Below, in pieces: positions 42,642 through 50,612 of a DNA stretch of 56,018 bases. The position numbers and the translations under genes were made by a program. The notes below the pieces were generated by a model. The model made no database searches. It was given only the letters and a program-made list of their open reading frames with translations, and was not told where the DNA came from. The number at the start of each line of letters is the position of its first letter. Position 1 is the first letter of the stretch. Source of the stretch: an uncultured Collinsella sp. (lineage in GTDB: Bacteria > Actinomycetota > Coriobacteriia > Coriobacteriales > Coriobacteriaceae). Where the stretch lies: the NCBI GenBank assembly GCA_900557455.1, contig USSM01000007.1, forward strand, positions 1-56,018. The letters are read 5' to 3'.

Positions 42642-44072
42642 ATGGCTCTTTGGGGCGGTCGTTTTGAGGCGGGCGTGGCCGAGGTCACGCAGGAGTTTGG
42701 CGCGTCGCTGCCGGTCGACAAACATCTCTATAAGCAGGATATCGCCGGATCTAAGGCACATGCCAAGATGCTGGCGGCCCAGGGCATTATCAGCGCCGAG
42801 GACGAGCAGGCGATTGCCGAGGGCCTGACCGGAATCGAACAGGATATCGATGCCGGCAACTTCACCTTCGACATCAACGACGAGGACATTCATATGTCCA
42901 TCGAGAGCGAGCTGACGCGCCGCATCGGCGAGGCCGGCAAGCGCCTGCATACCGGGCGTTCGCGCAACGACCAGGTTGCGACCGATACGCGCCTGGGCGT
43001 CAAGGCGCTGGCCAAGGAGCTCATGGAGGCCAATCTTGAACTGCGCCATGTGCTGGTGGATGCGGCCAAGAAGTACGACAAGGTGATTCTGCCGGGCTAT
43101 ACGCACATGCAGCACGCTCAGCCCGTGCTGCTGTCGCATCATCTGCTGGCGTATTCCTGGATGTTCGCGCGCGACTTTACACGCCTGAAGGCCGCCTTTG
43201 ATGCCGCCGACAACTGCCCGTTGGGTGCTGCCGCTCTTGCCGGTACGAGCTATCCGCTCGATCGTCAGATGACGGCTGCCGAACTTGGCTTTGCGGGTGT
43301 GATTCCCAACTCGCTCGATGCGGTTTCCGACCGTGATTTCCTGCTCGATCTGCATTACGCCGGCTCCGTCATGGCCATGCACCTGTCGCGTCTTTCCGAG
43401 GAGATCGTGCTGTGGTCGAGCTCCGAATTTGGCTTTATCACGCTTTCCGACTCCTACTCCACCGGCTCGTCCATCATGCCGCAGAAGAAGAATCCCGACT
43501 TTGCCGAGCTTATCCGCGGCAAGAGCGGCCGAGTCTATGGCAACCTGGTGCAGCTGCTCGTGACCATGAAGGGCCTGCCGCTTGCTTATAACAAGGACTT
43601 GCAGGAGGACAAGGAGGGCGCCCTCGATACCGCCCATACGCTCATGCAGTGCCTGTCCGTTATGGCCGGTATGATTTCGACCTGGACCGTCAACGAGGAT
43701 GCCATGGCGCGCGAGTGCGGTGTGGGGCACCTTGCCGCCACCGATGTTGCCGATTACCTGGCCAAGCGTGGCCTGCCGTTCCGCGAGGCACATGCCGTGG
43801 TGGGCCATTTGGTCCTGATGTGTGAGAAGCGCGGCTGCAACCTTGAGGACCTGCCGTTTGAGGTGTTCCAGGAGGCGAGCCCGCTCTTTGAGCACGACAT
43901 TACCGAGGCGCTCGACATCCCGTCGATTGTCGCCGCGCGCACGACCGAGGGCGGCACCGCCCCTGCCGCCGTTGCCGTGCAGCTGCAGCGTGCCGAGGCA
44001 CAGCTTGAGGCCGACAAAGGCGTGTTTGGATCGCTGACCAAGGTCGTCGAAATGGGCCACGGGGTAAAGTAG
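42642..44072 (+). CDS. argH: Argininosuccinate lyase
   Basis: A 476-residue fumarase/aspartase-superfamily enzyme that splits argininosuccinate to arginine and fumarate. ALWGGRFEAG at the start, DEDIHMSIESELTRRIG, HTGRSRNDQVATD, PGYTHMQHAQP and the signature GSSIMPQKKNPDFAELIRGK are intact. ATG 42642 follows AAAGGGGA; ATG 42624 is possible. A terminator follows. Confidence 0.97.
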   Translation: MALWGGRFEAGVAEVTQEFGASLPVDKHLYKQDIAGSKAHAKMLAAQGIISAEDEQAIAEGLTGIEQDIDAGNFTFDINDEDIHMSIESELTRRIGEAGKRLHTGRSRNDQVATDTRLGVKALAKELMEANLELRHVLVDAAKKYDKVILPGYTHMQHAQPVLLSHHLLAYSWMFARDFTRLKAAFDAADNCPLGAAALAGTSYPLDRQMTAAELGFAGVIPNSLDAVSDRDFLLDLHYAGSVMAMHLSRLSEEIVLWSSSEFGFITLSDSYSTGSSIMPQKKNPDFAELIRGKSGRVYGNLVQLLVTMKGLPLAYNKDLQEDKEGALDTAHTLMQCLSVMAGMISTWTVNEDAMARECGVGHLAATDVADYLAKRGLPFREAHAVVGHLVLMCEKRGCNLEDLPFEVFQEASPLFEHDITEALDIPSIVAARTTEGGTAPAAVAVQLQRAEAQLEADKGVFGSLTKVVEMGHGVK

Positions 44073-44122
44073 GGGTTTGGCTGAAGCCGTTTTGGCCATG
44101 TATTGATAAATTGTTTTTGTTT

Positions 44123-44155
44123 ACGGGCGTCTGCTGTTGCGGGCGCCCGTTTTTT
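44123..44155 (+). terminator. Terminator after argH
   Basis: ACGGGCG (44123-44129) pairs with CGCCCGT (44144-44150), followed by five T. Confidence 0.8.
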
Positions 44156-44234
44156 GTTGCTATGGGGGAGGGGCTTGTCGTGAACTTTTGTAGGACCTTT
44201 GGGCAGGTTGTGTAAGGGGTACGTTCACAGGCGG

Positions 44235-44390
44235 CAACCGACCGTCTGCTTGGTTCGATGCGGTTGATGGGCGGTCGGATGGTACTCTAATCGGGCTTCG
44301 AAACAGAAGTGACACATATGGAGCGCTTTAATAAATTGTAGCGTTTCAATAAACAGCTTTTTGTTTAACTGCAGCTAAAACTCTGTTACG
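44235..44390 (+). promoter_or_regulatory. ndk upstream region
   Basis: The 383-bp spacer 44073-44455 holds, after the argH terminator, two overlapping alternative stems (CAACCG 44235-44240 with CGGTTG 44261-44266, or CCGACCG 44238-44244 with CGGTCGG 44272-44278), then two direct repeats GCGCTTTAATAAA (44323-44335) and GCGTTTCAATAAA (44341-44353), 18 bp apart, and a likely promoter TTGTTT with TACGAT about 18 bp later, just ahead of 44400. Confidence 0.35.
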
Positions 44391-44455
44391 ATGCAGTCCA
44401 GGCGGGTGTCGGAATGGGACTTGGGCACGCGCGAACCTACTTGAAAGGCTACCTT

Positions 44456-44860
44456 ATGGCTATCGAGAAGACCTTCATCATGATTAAGCCCGACGCCGTG
44501 CGCGATCGCAAGATCGGCGAGATTGTTGCTCGCATCGAGCGCAGCGGCCTTGTCATCGAGCGCATGGAGATGACCACGCTCGAGCGCGCTACCGTCGAGG
44601 AGCACTACGCCCATCTGGCCGACAAGCCCTTCTTTGGCGGTCTCTGCGACTTTATGACGAGCGGTCCGGTCGTCAAGATGGTCGTTTCCGGTCTCTCCGC
44701 TGTCTCCAAGATGCGCACCCTTATGGGTGCTACCAACCCGCTTGATGCTGCCCCCGGCACCATTCGCGGCGACTTCGCTGTCGATGTCAACGCCAACGTG
44801 ATCCACGGCTCCGACTGCCTGGAGAACGCCGAGATCGAGATCAAGCGCTTCTTTGGCTAA
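44456..44860 (+). CDS. ndk: Nucleoside diphosphate kinase
   Basis: A 134-residue kinase balancing nucleoside triphosphates. EKTFIMIKPDAVRD at the N-terminus and NVIHGSDCLENAEIEIKRFF with the phosphorylated His117 identify it; RTLMGATNPLDAAPGTIRGDFA is the typical middle. ATG 44456 after GAAAGG is preferred to ATG 44414. Complete, single gene between two terminators. Confidence 0.97.
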   Translation: MAIEKTFIMIKPDAVRDRKIGEIVARIERSGLVIERMEMTTLERATVEEHYAHLADKPFFGGLCDFMTSGPVVKMVVSGLSAVSKMRTLMGATNPLDAAPGTIRGDFAVDVNANVIHGSDCLENAEIEIKRFFG

Positions 44861-44898
44861 ACCAGCTTTGACTCCTTAAAGCTGTTAGCGTGTGGCTT

Positions 44899-44935
44899 GG
44901 GCGCCGCGGAACTCCGTCCGCGGCGCCCTTTATAT
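44899..44935 (+). terminator. Terminator after ndk
   Basis: GGGCGCCGCGG (44899-44909) and CCGCGGCGCCC (44918-44928) form an 11-pair stem followed by TTTATATT. Confidence 0.85.
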
Positions 44936-44940
44936 TCCAG

Positions 44941-45009
44941 TAGATTTCTGGTAACAGCGTAGAAATCTATTAAAGAGTCCCCGTCCGGATGTGTGCTCCG
45001 GGCGGGGGC
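44941..45009 (-). terminator. Stem-loops downstream of rpiB
   Basis: A GC-rich stem (CCCCGTCCGGA near 44979-44989 with TCCGGGCGGGG near 44997-45007) probably ends the minus-strand rpiB message. Next to it TAGATTTCT (44941-44949) pairs with AGAAATCTA (44961-44969). Confidence 0.6.
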
Positions 45010-45037
45010 TGGCGTTAGCGTTTGGCTTTGTAAGTCT

Positions 45038-45505
45038 TTAAGCCTCGTCGACGACCTTGAGTCCGCGGGTCTGGTCGATTTCGTTGAGGAGATTGACGCG
45101 ACGCTCGTGGCGGCCGCCCTCAAACTCGGCGTCGAGCCACTCGTCGACGATCATCTTGGCGAGCTCGGAGCCCACGACGCGGGCGCCAAAGGCGAGTACG
45201 TTGGTATTGTTGTGCATGCGCGAGAGCTTGGCGCTGAAGGGTTCGGAGCACACGACGGCGCGTACGCCCTCGACCTTGTTGGCGGCCAGGCTAATCCCGA
45301 CACCGGTGCCGCAGATCAGGATGCCCAGGTCGACGTCGCCGTTGGCAACGGCCTTACCCACCTTGTAGCCGGCGATTGGGTAGTCAAAGCTCTCGGAGGT
45401 GTCGGTGCCAAAGTTCACGACCTCGCAGCCGCGCTCCTTCAGGTGCTCGGAGATGATGTTCTTGAGCTCGACGGCGGCGTGGTCGTTGCCGATACCGATC
45501 TTCAT
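45038..45505 (-). CDS. rpiB: Ribose 5-phosphate isomerase B
   Basis: A 155-residue RpiB/LacAB-family sugar-phosphate isomerase. IGIGNDHAAVELKNIISEHL, FDYPIAGYKVGKAVANG, GILICGTGVGISLAANKVEGVRA (with the catalytic Cys) and HNNTNVLAFGARVVG are diagnostic. Interconverts ribose 5-phosphate and ribulose 5-phosphate. Single gene. Confidence 0.94.
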   Translation of the reverse strand: MKIGIGNDHAAVELKNIISEHLKERGCEVVNFGTDTSESFDYPIAGYKVGKAVANGDVDLGILICGTGVGISLAANKVEGVRAVVCSEPFSAKLSRMHNNTNVLAFGARVVGSELAKMIVDEWLDAEFEGGRHERRVNLLNEIDQTRGLKVVDEA

Positions 45506-45776
45506 GGATGGTTCCTCTCTGGTCTGTGCGGCGAGATTGCTAAAGGTTTTACCGCGTTCGACTGCATGATAGCGCGACTTTTGCGTAAACGCTCGGGCGT
45601 TTTTTGGTCAAACGCTTTAGTTTGCAGCAAGACTATCTTTTCATGAATGAATGCTGTCAGATTGCGCTTGAACGCCGTCCGCCGGAACCATGGTTGCGGT
45701 TTTTGATGCATTGTTATCAAATAAAAGAGCTAACTCTTTTTGAGAGCCCAGTCCGTTATACAAGTAGGAGATACCT

Positions 45777-47096
45777 ATGCCTGCCGATTCCCTTCGTGAT
45801 ACCGCGTTTTGCGATGTTTTGAACCGCGAGCTTGTCTGTGCGCTCGGATGCACCGAGCCCATTGCCGTTGCCTATGCAGCGGCGTTGGCGAGCCAGACGC
45901 TCGGTTGCGAACCCGATCATATGGATGTTGCCTGCTCGGGCAACATCATCAAGAACGTTAAGAGCGTGACTGTGCCCAACTCGGGCGGTATGCACGGTAT
46001 TGAAGCGGCGGCCGTGCTGGGTGCCGTGGGCGGCGACGCCAAGAGCGCGCTCGAGGTGCTCGAGAGCGTTGACGATAAAGACCGTGCTCGTGTGGCCGAG
46101 CTCCTCGCCGATGCCGGCTACTGCGATGTGTCGCTTGTCGAGGGTGTGCCCAACCTCTACATCAAGGTGACTGCCACGGCCGGGGGCCATACCGCGGTCG
46201 TCGAGATTACCGACCACCACACCAACGTCACGTGCCATACGCTCGACGGTATTCCGGTGTGTGGCAAGTCGGCGGGGGAGTGTGCCGCCTGCGCCGAGCG
46301 CGTCGTGGCCGAGCGTGCCGCAGATAGCGCTGACACGCCCATGTCGATTGAGGCCATCATCGATTTTATCGAGGGCGGCGACATTGAGGACGCCCGCGCT
46401 GCCGTTGAGCGTCAGATTGTGCTGAATGGCGCGATCAGTGCCGAGGGCCTGGCGCACGCTTGGGGCGCCGAGGTGGGTCGAACGCTGCTGGGTGCTCGTG
46501 CCGATGACGTCGCCTGCCGCGCCCGTGCCCGTGCGGCCGCAGGGTCCGACGCCCGCATGAACGGTTGCGCGCTGCCGGTCGCCATTGTGTGCGGCTCGGG
46601 CAATCAGGGCATTACCTGCGCATTGCCCGTCATGGAGTATGCCGAGTACCTGCGTTGCGACCACGAGCGCCTGGTGCGCGCCGTGATGCTGTCCGATCTT
46701 ATCGCCGTGCATATCAAGAGCCATATCGGTGCACTCTCGGCGTTTTGCGGTGCTATTTGCGCTGCATGTGGTGCCGGTGCCGCGATTACCTGGCTGTGTG
46801 GTGGCACGCGTGAGCAGATCGGCGCGACGGTCTCGAACACGCTCGGCAACGTTGGTGGCATCGTGTGCGATGGCGCCAAGGCGAGCTGCGCCGCCAAGAT
46901 TTCCGCTGCCGTCGATGCGGCGATTCTGGGCCACGATATGGCCATGCAGGGCCGCGGCTTCCGTGCCGGCGAGGGCCTGATCCAGGATACCGTTGAGCAG
47001 ACGATCGCCAGCATGGGCTATGTGGGCCGTGTGGGTATGAAGGACACCGACGTCGAGATCCTCAACATCATGATCGGCAAAACTCGAGTCTGTTAG
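45777..47096 (+). CDS. CyuA-like L-cysteine desulfidase (UPF0597 family)
   Basis: A 439-residue protein of the UPF0597/YhaM family, related to the beta-chain/alpha-chain fold of iron-sulfur serine dehydratase. ELVCALGCTEPIAVAYAAA, SGNIIKNVKSVTVPNSGGMHGI, SDARMNGCALPVAIVCGSGNQGITCALPV and GGIVCDGAKASCAAKISAAVDAA match the family; E. coli CyuA and archaeal CdsB degrade L-cysteine to pyruvate, sulfide and ammonia. The Cys residues in these motifs probably hold a [4Fe-4S] cluster. ATG 45777 follows GTAGGAGA. No cyuP transporter or regulator sits beside it. Confidence 0.88.
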   Translation: MPADSLRDTAFCDVLNRELVCALGCTEPIAVAYAAALASQTLGCEPDHMDVACSGNIIKNVKSVTVPNSGGMHGIEAAAVLGAVGGDAKSALEVLESVDDKDRARVAELLADAGYCDVSLVEGVPNLYIKVTATAGGHTAVVEITDHHTNVTCHTLDGIPVCGKSAGECAACAERVVAERAADSADTPMSIEAIIDFIEGGDIEDARAAVERQIVLNGAISAEGLAHAWGAEVGRTLLGARADDVACRARARAAAGSDARMNGCALPVAIVCGSGNQGITCALPVMEYAEYLRCDHERLVRAVMLSDLIAVHIKSHIGALSAFCGAICAACGAGAAITWLCGGTREQIGATVSNTLGNVGGIVCDGAKASCAAKISAAVDAAILGHDMAMQGRGFRAGEGLIQDTVEQTIASMGYVGRVGMKDTDVEILNIMIGKTRVC

Positions 47097-47105
47097 TTAT
47101 TGGTT

Positions 47106-47127
47106 CCGCCGTTCTACCGAACGGCGG
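47106..47127 (+). terminator. Stem-loop after the CyuA-like gene
   Basis: CCGCCGTT (47106-47113) pairs with AACGGCGG (47120-47127). No T-run follows, so the role as terminator is uncertain. Confidence 0.45.
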
Positions 47128-47134
47128 ACCGGCC

Positions 47135-47241
47135 GACGCTGCAAGCCCGCCAGAGCGGCAATCTGCCTTTCAACTTCGGCGGCATGACCAGAAGGTCAAT
47201 GCCGCCTTGTTTCAAGGCACCTTGCTCGCTCTGGCGGGCTT
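47135..47241. repeat. Structured palindromic repeat, copy A
   Basis: Outer arms 47143-47157 and 47227-47241 are perfectly complementary (15 pairs). Inside, a central hairpin pairs 47178-47189 with 47194-47206 around AGAA, with a single bulged A. Between them TGCCTT and AAGGCA can also pair. The same sequence, including the flank GACGCTGC (47135), occurs again at 50285-50390. Either strand could be the functional one. Confidence 0.9.
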
Positions 47242-47278
47242 TCGCTGTCGTTGCCATAACATCGGCGTTGTCTTTGTA

Positions 47279-47313
47279 ATGTGACAAAGGGACGGTCAAT
47301 TTGTCACATTTTT
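47279..47313 (+). repeat. GTGACAAA hairpin repeat, copy 1
   Basis: ATGTGACAAA (47279-47288) pairs with TTTGTCACAT (47300-47309), followed by TTTT. A close copy with a longer stem is at 55492-55522. It resembles an intrinsic terminator. Confidence 0.75.
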
Positions 47314-47351
47314 CTCAACCTGCGGCGCTATTTTGTTTGGTGGGAGGGGTC

Positions 47352-48110
47352 CTATGACAGTTCGTCGGCTATTTGGTGTTCGTAGAAGGCTTCTACTACG
47401 GCGTTGAAATCGCGGGCGAAGTCTTCCATGGTTCCGTGCCAGGTGGCTCGGCCGGGTTTTCCCTGGCCAACATAGGCAGTTTGAATGCCGCAGGCGGGGC
47501 TGGGGAAGTCGCGCTTGGGATCGTTGCCCACCATAAGGACCTCGTGCGGCTCGAGTCCCATCACCTGAAGCTGCTCGAGATAGTAGGTGGCATCGGGTTT
47601 GCAGCGGGTGGTGTTTCCCATGTGCGTGACGAGCTCAAAGGGGGCGTCGGCCAGGTCGCCCCAACCCATGCGACACTCGATGGCCCCCTGCGGAAAGCTG
47701 GGGTTGGTAAAGAGCGCGCAGCGCAGCCCTGCGTCCTGTACGGCCTGAAGCGCGGCGTGTGCGCCCGGCATGGCGTGGGCGTTGATGACATCGTCATTCT
47801 TGTGCGGAAGCACTTCGCGGTCGTAGTAGGTAAACGCCTCATAGATGAGGGGATCGGAGAGGCAGATGCCGCACCTACGCTCGACCTCGGTGCGGTAAAA
47901 CTCAAGATTGGTGCGGTTGTCCGTGCCGCTTCGGCGGTTGGCGTTGAGGTCGACCAGGATGGTGCCGAGGCGCGCCATCGTGCCACCTCGGCTGCGTCGT
48001 CCGATATCCGCGAGCATCGACGAGACATCCTTAAAATAGCGAAGGATGAACGCGTTGAGGTTGATGCTAAGAAGCGTCTCGTCCATATCGAAAACGACTG
48101 CTTTGAGCAC
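47352..48110 (-). CDS. HAD-superfamily hydrolase
   Basis: A 252-residue HAD phosphatase. KAVVFDMDETLLSINLNAF is motif I with nucleophile Asp; CALFTNPSFP motif II; CKPDATYYLEQLQVMGLEPHEVLMVGNDPKRDFPSPACGIQTAYVG covers motifs III and IV. A helical C1-type cap is inserted after motif I. Substrate unknown. Divergent from rpsA across a 315-bp spacer. Confidence 0.88.
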   Translation of the reverse strand: MLKAVVFDMDETLLSINLNAFILRYFKDVSSMLADIGRRSRGGTMARLGTILVDLNANRRSGTDNRTNLEFYRTEVERRCGICLSDPLIYEAFTYYDREVLPHKNDDVINAHAMPGAHAALQAVQDAGLRCALFTNPSFPQGAIECRMGWGDLADAPFELVTHMGNTTRCKPDATYYLEQLQVMGLEPHEVLMVGNDPKRDFPSPACGIQTAYVGQGKPGRATWHGTMEDFARDFNAVVEAFYEHQIADELS

Positions 48111-48265
48111 GCGGGCACCTTTCTCGAAAAATCGTTCCAGAATCGTTGGCTCCGGATACTTTACCCCAAAGCCGTATGCCTAACTGCCTATCGTCAACTT
48201 ATGGAGACGGTCGTCCACAAGATTGCGAAAAAGTCTCCATACGAGTAAAAAATCGCAGTTCACGC

Positions 48266-48294
48266 TTGAAATCGAAATGATTTCCCCGTAACCT
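48266..48294 (+). promoter_or_regulatory. Possible rpsA promoter
   Basis: TTGAAA (48266-48271) and TAACCT (48289-48294) are 17 bp apart, about 130 bp before rpsA. The remainder of the 315-bp spacer 48111-48425 shows nothing else clear. Confidence 0.35.
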
Positions 48295-48425
48295 ATACGA
48301 ACGTGATTGCATAAGCGTCACATTAGTATCTGTCGGCTCCCGAGTGTTCCTAAACGTTGTGTGCTTGTCGCACCCTTCTGTAGGTCCTAGCAATCGGGGC
48401 CCCGTAGTTCGAAAGGGGTCCACCT

Positions 48426-49592
48426 TTGAGTGAGATTCAGAACTCGTCCATTTTCTCTCTTGACGATGTCAACGAGGAGGAGATGAACAACCTCATCGAC
48501 GGTACGATTACCGACTTTGATGAGGGCGATCTCGTTAACGGCACTGTCGTTAAGATCGAGCATGACGAGGTGCTCGTTGACATCGGATTCAAGTCCGAGG
48601 GCGTTATCCCGGTCCGCGAGCTGTCCATCCGCAAGGACGCTAACCCTGCAGACATCGTTGCACTCGGTGATCCCATCGAGGCTCTGGTTCTCCAGAAGGA
48701 GGACAAGGACGGTCGTCTGGTCCTGTCCAAGAAGCGTGCCGAGTACGAGCGTGCTTGGAACCGCATCGAGGAGAAGTTCAACTCCGGCGAGAACGTCGAG
48801 GGCGAGGTTATCGAGGTTGTCAAGGGCGGCCTGATCCTCGACATCGGCCTGCGTGGCTTCCTGCCCGCTTCCCTCGTCGACCTCCGTCGCGTCAAGGACC
48901 TCACCTCCTACATGGGCACCCGCATCGAGGCCCGCGTCATCGAGATGGACCGCAACCGCAACAACGTCGTCCTCTCCCGTCGCGTCGTGCTCGAGGAGTC
49001 CCGTAAGGCCGAGCGCTCTGAGATCCTGTCCAAGCTCAAGTCTGGCATGCGTCTCCAGGGCACCGTTTCCTCCATCGTCGACTTCGGCGCCTTCGTCGAC
49101 CTCGGCGGTATCGACGGCCTCATCCACATCTCCGAGCTCTCCTGGAACCACGTCAACCATCCTTCCGAGGTTGTCAAGGTCGGCCAGGAGGTCGAGGTCG
49201 AGGTTCTCGACGTCGATCTCAACCGCGAGCGCATCTCCCTGGGTCTCAAGCAGACCACCGAGGATCCGTGGCGCGCACTGGTCAAGAAGTACCCCGTCGG
49301 CGCTATCGTCGAGGGTACTGTGACCAAGCTTGTCCCGTTCGGCGCTTTCGTCGACCTGGGCGAGGGCATCGAGGGCCTGGTGCACATCTCCGAGATGGCC
49401 AACAAGCACGTCGATCAGCCTTCTCAGGTCACCCATGTGGGCGACAAGGTTCAGGTCAAGGTCATGGAGATCGACCTCGACCGTCGTCGTATCTCCCTGT
49501 CCATGAAGTCTGCTGCTGAGACTCTGGGCGTCGAGATCGAGGTTACCCCGCTGCCTTCCGAGAAGAAGGACGAGGAGACCGACGCCGAGTAA
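48426..49592 (+). CDS. rpsA: 30S ribosomal protein S1
   Basis: A 388-residue S1 protein with four S1 (OB-fold) domains at about residues 34-104, 118-187, 205-275 and 290-362, followed by an acidic tail. The four-domain form is the Gram-positive/actinobacterial type (six in E. coli). The start is TTG 48426, preceded by GAAAGGGG; no better start lies nearby. S1 helps mRNA bind to the 30S subunit. A strong terminator follows. Confidence 0.95.
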   Translation: MSEIQNSSIFSLDDVNEEEMNNLIDGTITDFDEGDLVNGTVVKIEHDEVLVDIGFKSEGVIPVRELSIRKDANPADIVALGDPIEALVLQKEDKDGRLVLSKKRAEYERAWNRIEEKFNSGENVEGEVIEVVKGGLILDIGLRGFLPASLVDLRRVKDLTSYMGTRIEARVIEMDRNRNNVVLSRRVVLEESRKAERSEILSKLKSGMRLQGTVSSIVDFGAFVDLGGIDGLIHISELSWNHVNHPSEVVKVGQEVEVEVLDVDLNRERISLGLKQTTEDPWRALVKKYPVGAIVEGTVTKLVPFGAFVDLGEGIEGLVHISEMANKHVDQPSQVTHVGDKVQVKVMEIDLDRRRISLSMKSAAETLGVEIEVTPLPSEKKDEETDAE

Positions 49593-49615
49593 ATCGGTTT
49601 GACGATCACTTGTTT

Positions 49616-49649
49616 AAGGGATCCGTCCGTAATGGACGGATCCCTTTTT
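49616..49649 (+). terminator. Terminator after rpsA
   Basis: AAGGGATCCGTCC (49616-49628) and GGACGGATCCCTT (49634-49646) form a perfect 13-pair stem, followed by TTT. Confidence 0.9.
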
Positions 49650-49878
49650 GCATTTGGCGCCGAGATGCGCAATGCTGCCGGGCTGTCCACAGGCTATTGG
49701 ATTGTCGGTGCATGAAAAAATGCCGACATCCCGCCTCGGGGAGGAGGCGGGAACACACCGAGTAGACGGAGGGGTGCGGAGCGCGGTCGCGTCTCGACTG
49801 ACGACGTTGCCCATCGACAGGACCATTGTAACGCATGGCGGTTCTTGGTTTATCGTGTCGAGCGTTTGCGTTGTGCCA

Positions 49879-49905
49879 TTGCCTGCGGCAACGGTGTGTT
49901 ACACT
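49879..49905 (+). promoter_or_regulatory. Probable rnpB promoter
   Basis: TACACT (49900-49905), preceded by TGTGT as an extended -10, with TTGCCT (49879-49884) 15 bp upstream. It ends about ten bases before the mature 5' end of the RNA. Confidence 0.45.
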
Positions 49906-49915
49906 CTTGCACTGC

Positions 49916-50272
49916 TGAGTGGGCCAGACGGTCGCGCGATGTGCTGCTTGCAGTACGCGTGAGGAAAGTCCGGGCTCCAGAGGGCGGGATGCCGGCTAAC
50001 GGCCGGGCGGAGTGATCCGACGGAAAGCGCCGCAGAAAAGAAGACTCCCACCTGCGCCGCAAGGCGTAAAGGGAAAAGCTGAAACGGTGGTGTAAGAGAC
50101 CACCAGCGTCGTGGCAACACGGCGGCTTGGCAAGCCCCATCCGGAGCAAGCGCGAATAGGAACGCTATGGGCCGGCCCGGTCCGCGTTCGGGTAGCGTGC
50201 GTGGAGCTGCACGGTAACGTGCAGACAAGATAAATGACCGTTCACGACAGAACCCGGCTTATAGGCCCACTT
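49916..50272 (+). ncRNA. rnpB: RNase P RNA, bacterial class A
   Basis: The catalytic RNA of RNase P, which matures tRNA 5' ends. The P1 stem AGTGGGCC (49918-49925) pairs with GGCCCACT (50264-50271). Conserved core blocks are CCAGACGGTCGC, GAGGAAAGTCCGGGCTCC, GGCAAGCCCC, GCGAATAGGAACGC and ACAGAACCCGGCTTATAGGCC near the 3' end. Length about 357 nt is normal for type A. Exact ends are uncertain by a few bases. Confidence 0.95.
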
Positions 50273-50284
50273 GGCAACTATGTT

Positions 50285-50390
50285 GACGCTGCGAACCCGT
50301 CAGCGCGGCAATCTGCCTTTCAAGCCTTCGGGCATGACCATAAGGTCAATGCCCTTGTCTTTCAAGGCATCTTGCTCGCGCTGACGGGTT
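50285..50390. repeat. Structured palindromic repeat, copy B
   Basis: Outer arms 50294-50307 and 50377-50390 are perfectly complementary (14 pairs); the central hairpin pairs 50330-50339 with 50344-50354 around ATAA with the same bulged A as copy A. Versus copy A (47135-47241), base pairs C-G, A-T and C-G have become T-A, C-G and G-C, and one G-C pair is missing as a unit. It lies just after rnpB. Confidence 0.9.
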
Positions 50391-50399
50391 CTCGCTTTC

Positions 50400-50497
50400 G
50401 ACGGCGTCAGCTGGCCGATTTGGCGCTCATTCGTCGGTCGCCGCCATAAGGCGTGCTCCCTCCTCTTTCGGGCCAAATCGACTCAGCTGACGCCGTC
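50400..50497. repeat. Long inverted repeat adjoining copy B
   Basis: GACGGCGTCAGCTG (50400-50413) is the exact complement of 50484-50497, and CGATTTGGC (50416-50424) of GCCAAATCG (50472-50480), with a small internal loop between. The 47-base centre includes a GGCGTG-rich part. Together with copy B it fills most of the 340-bp spacer before yigZ; nothing else is evident between 50498 and 50600. Confidence 0.85.
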
Positions 50498-50612
50498 TCG
50501 CTGTTGGTGACGGCATCATTGGCGTTTCCGTTCTTGTTGGCGAGGTCAACGGTGCTGTCTTTGCCGTATTATTGAGGCTGTTTATTGCTGTGCTTTATTC
50601 TGTTGAGGGGCT

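Noticed and set aside
45604..45822. 72-codon ORF overlapping the start of the CyuA-like gene
   Set aside because: No ribosome site, and it overlaps the clearly coding start of the next gene in another frame.
47114..47299. 61-codon minus-strand ORF through repeat copy A
   Set aside because: It begins in a terminator-like hairpin and is explained by the palindromic repeat; the copy-B frame stops at another place. The base-pair covariation favours structure over coding, although a coding origin is mentioned in the finding.
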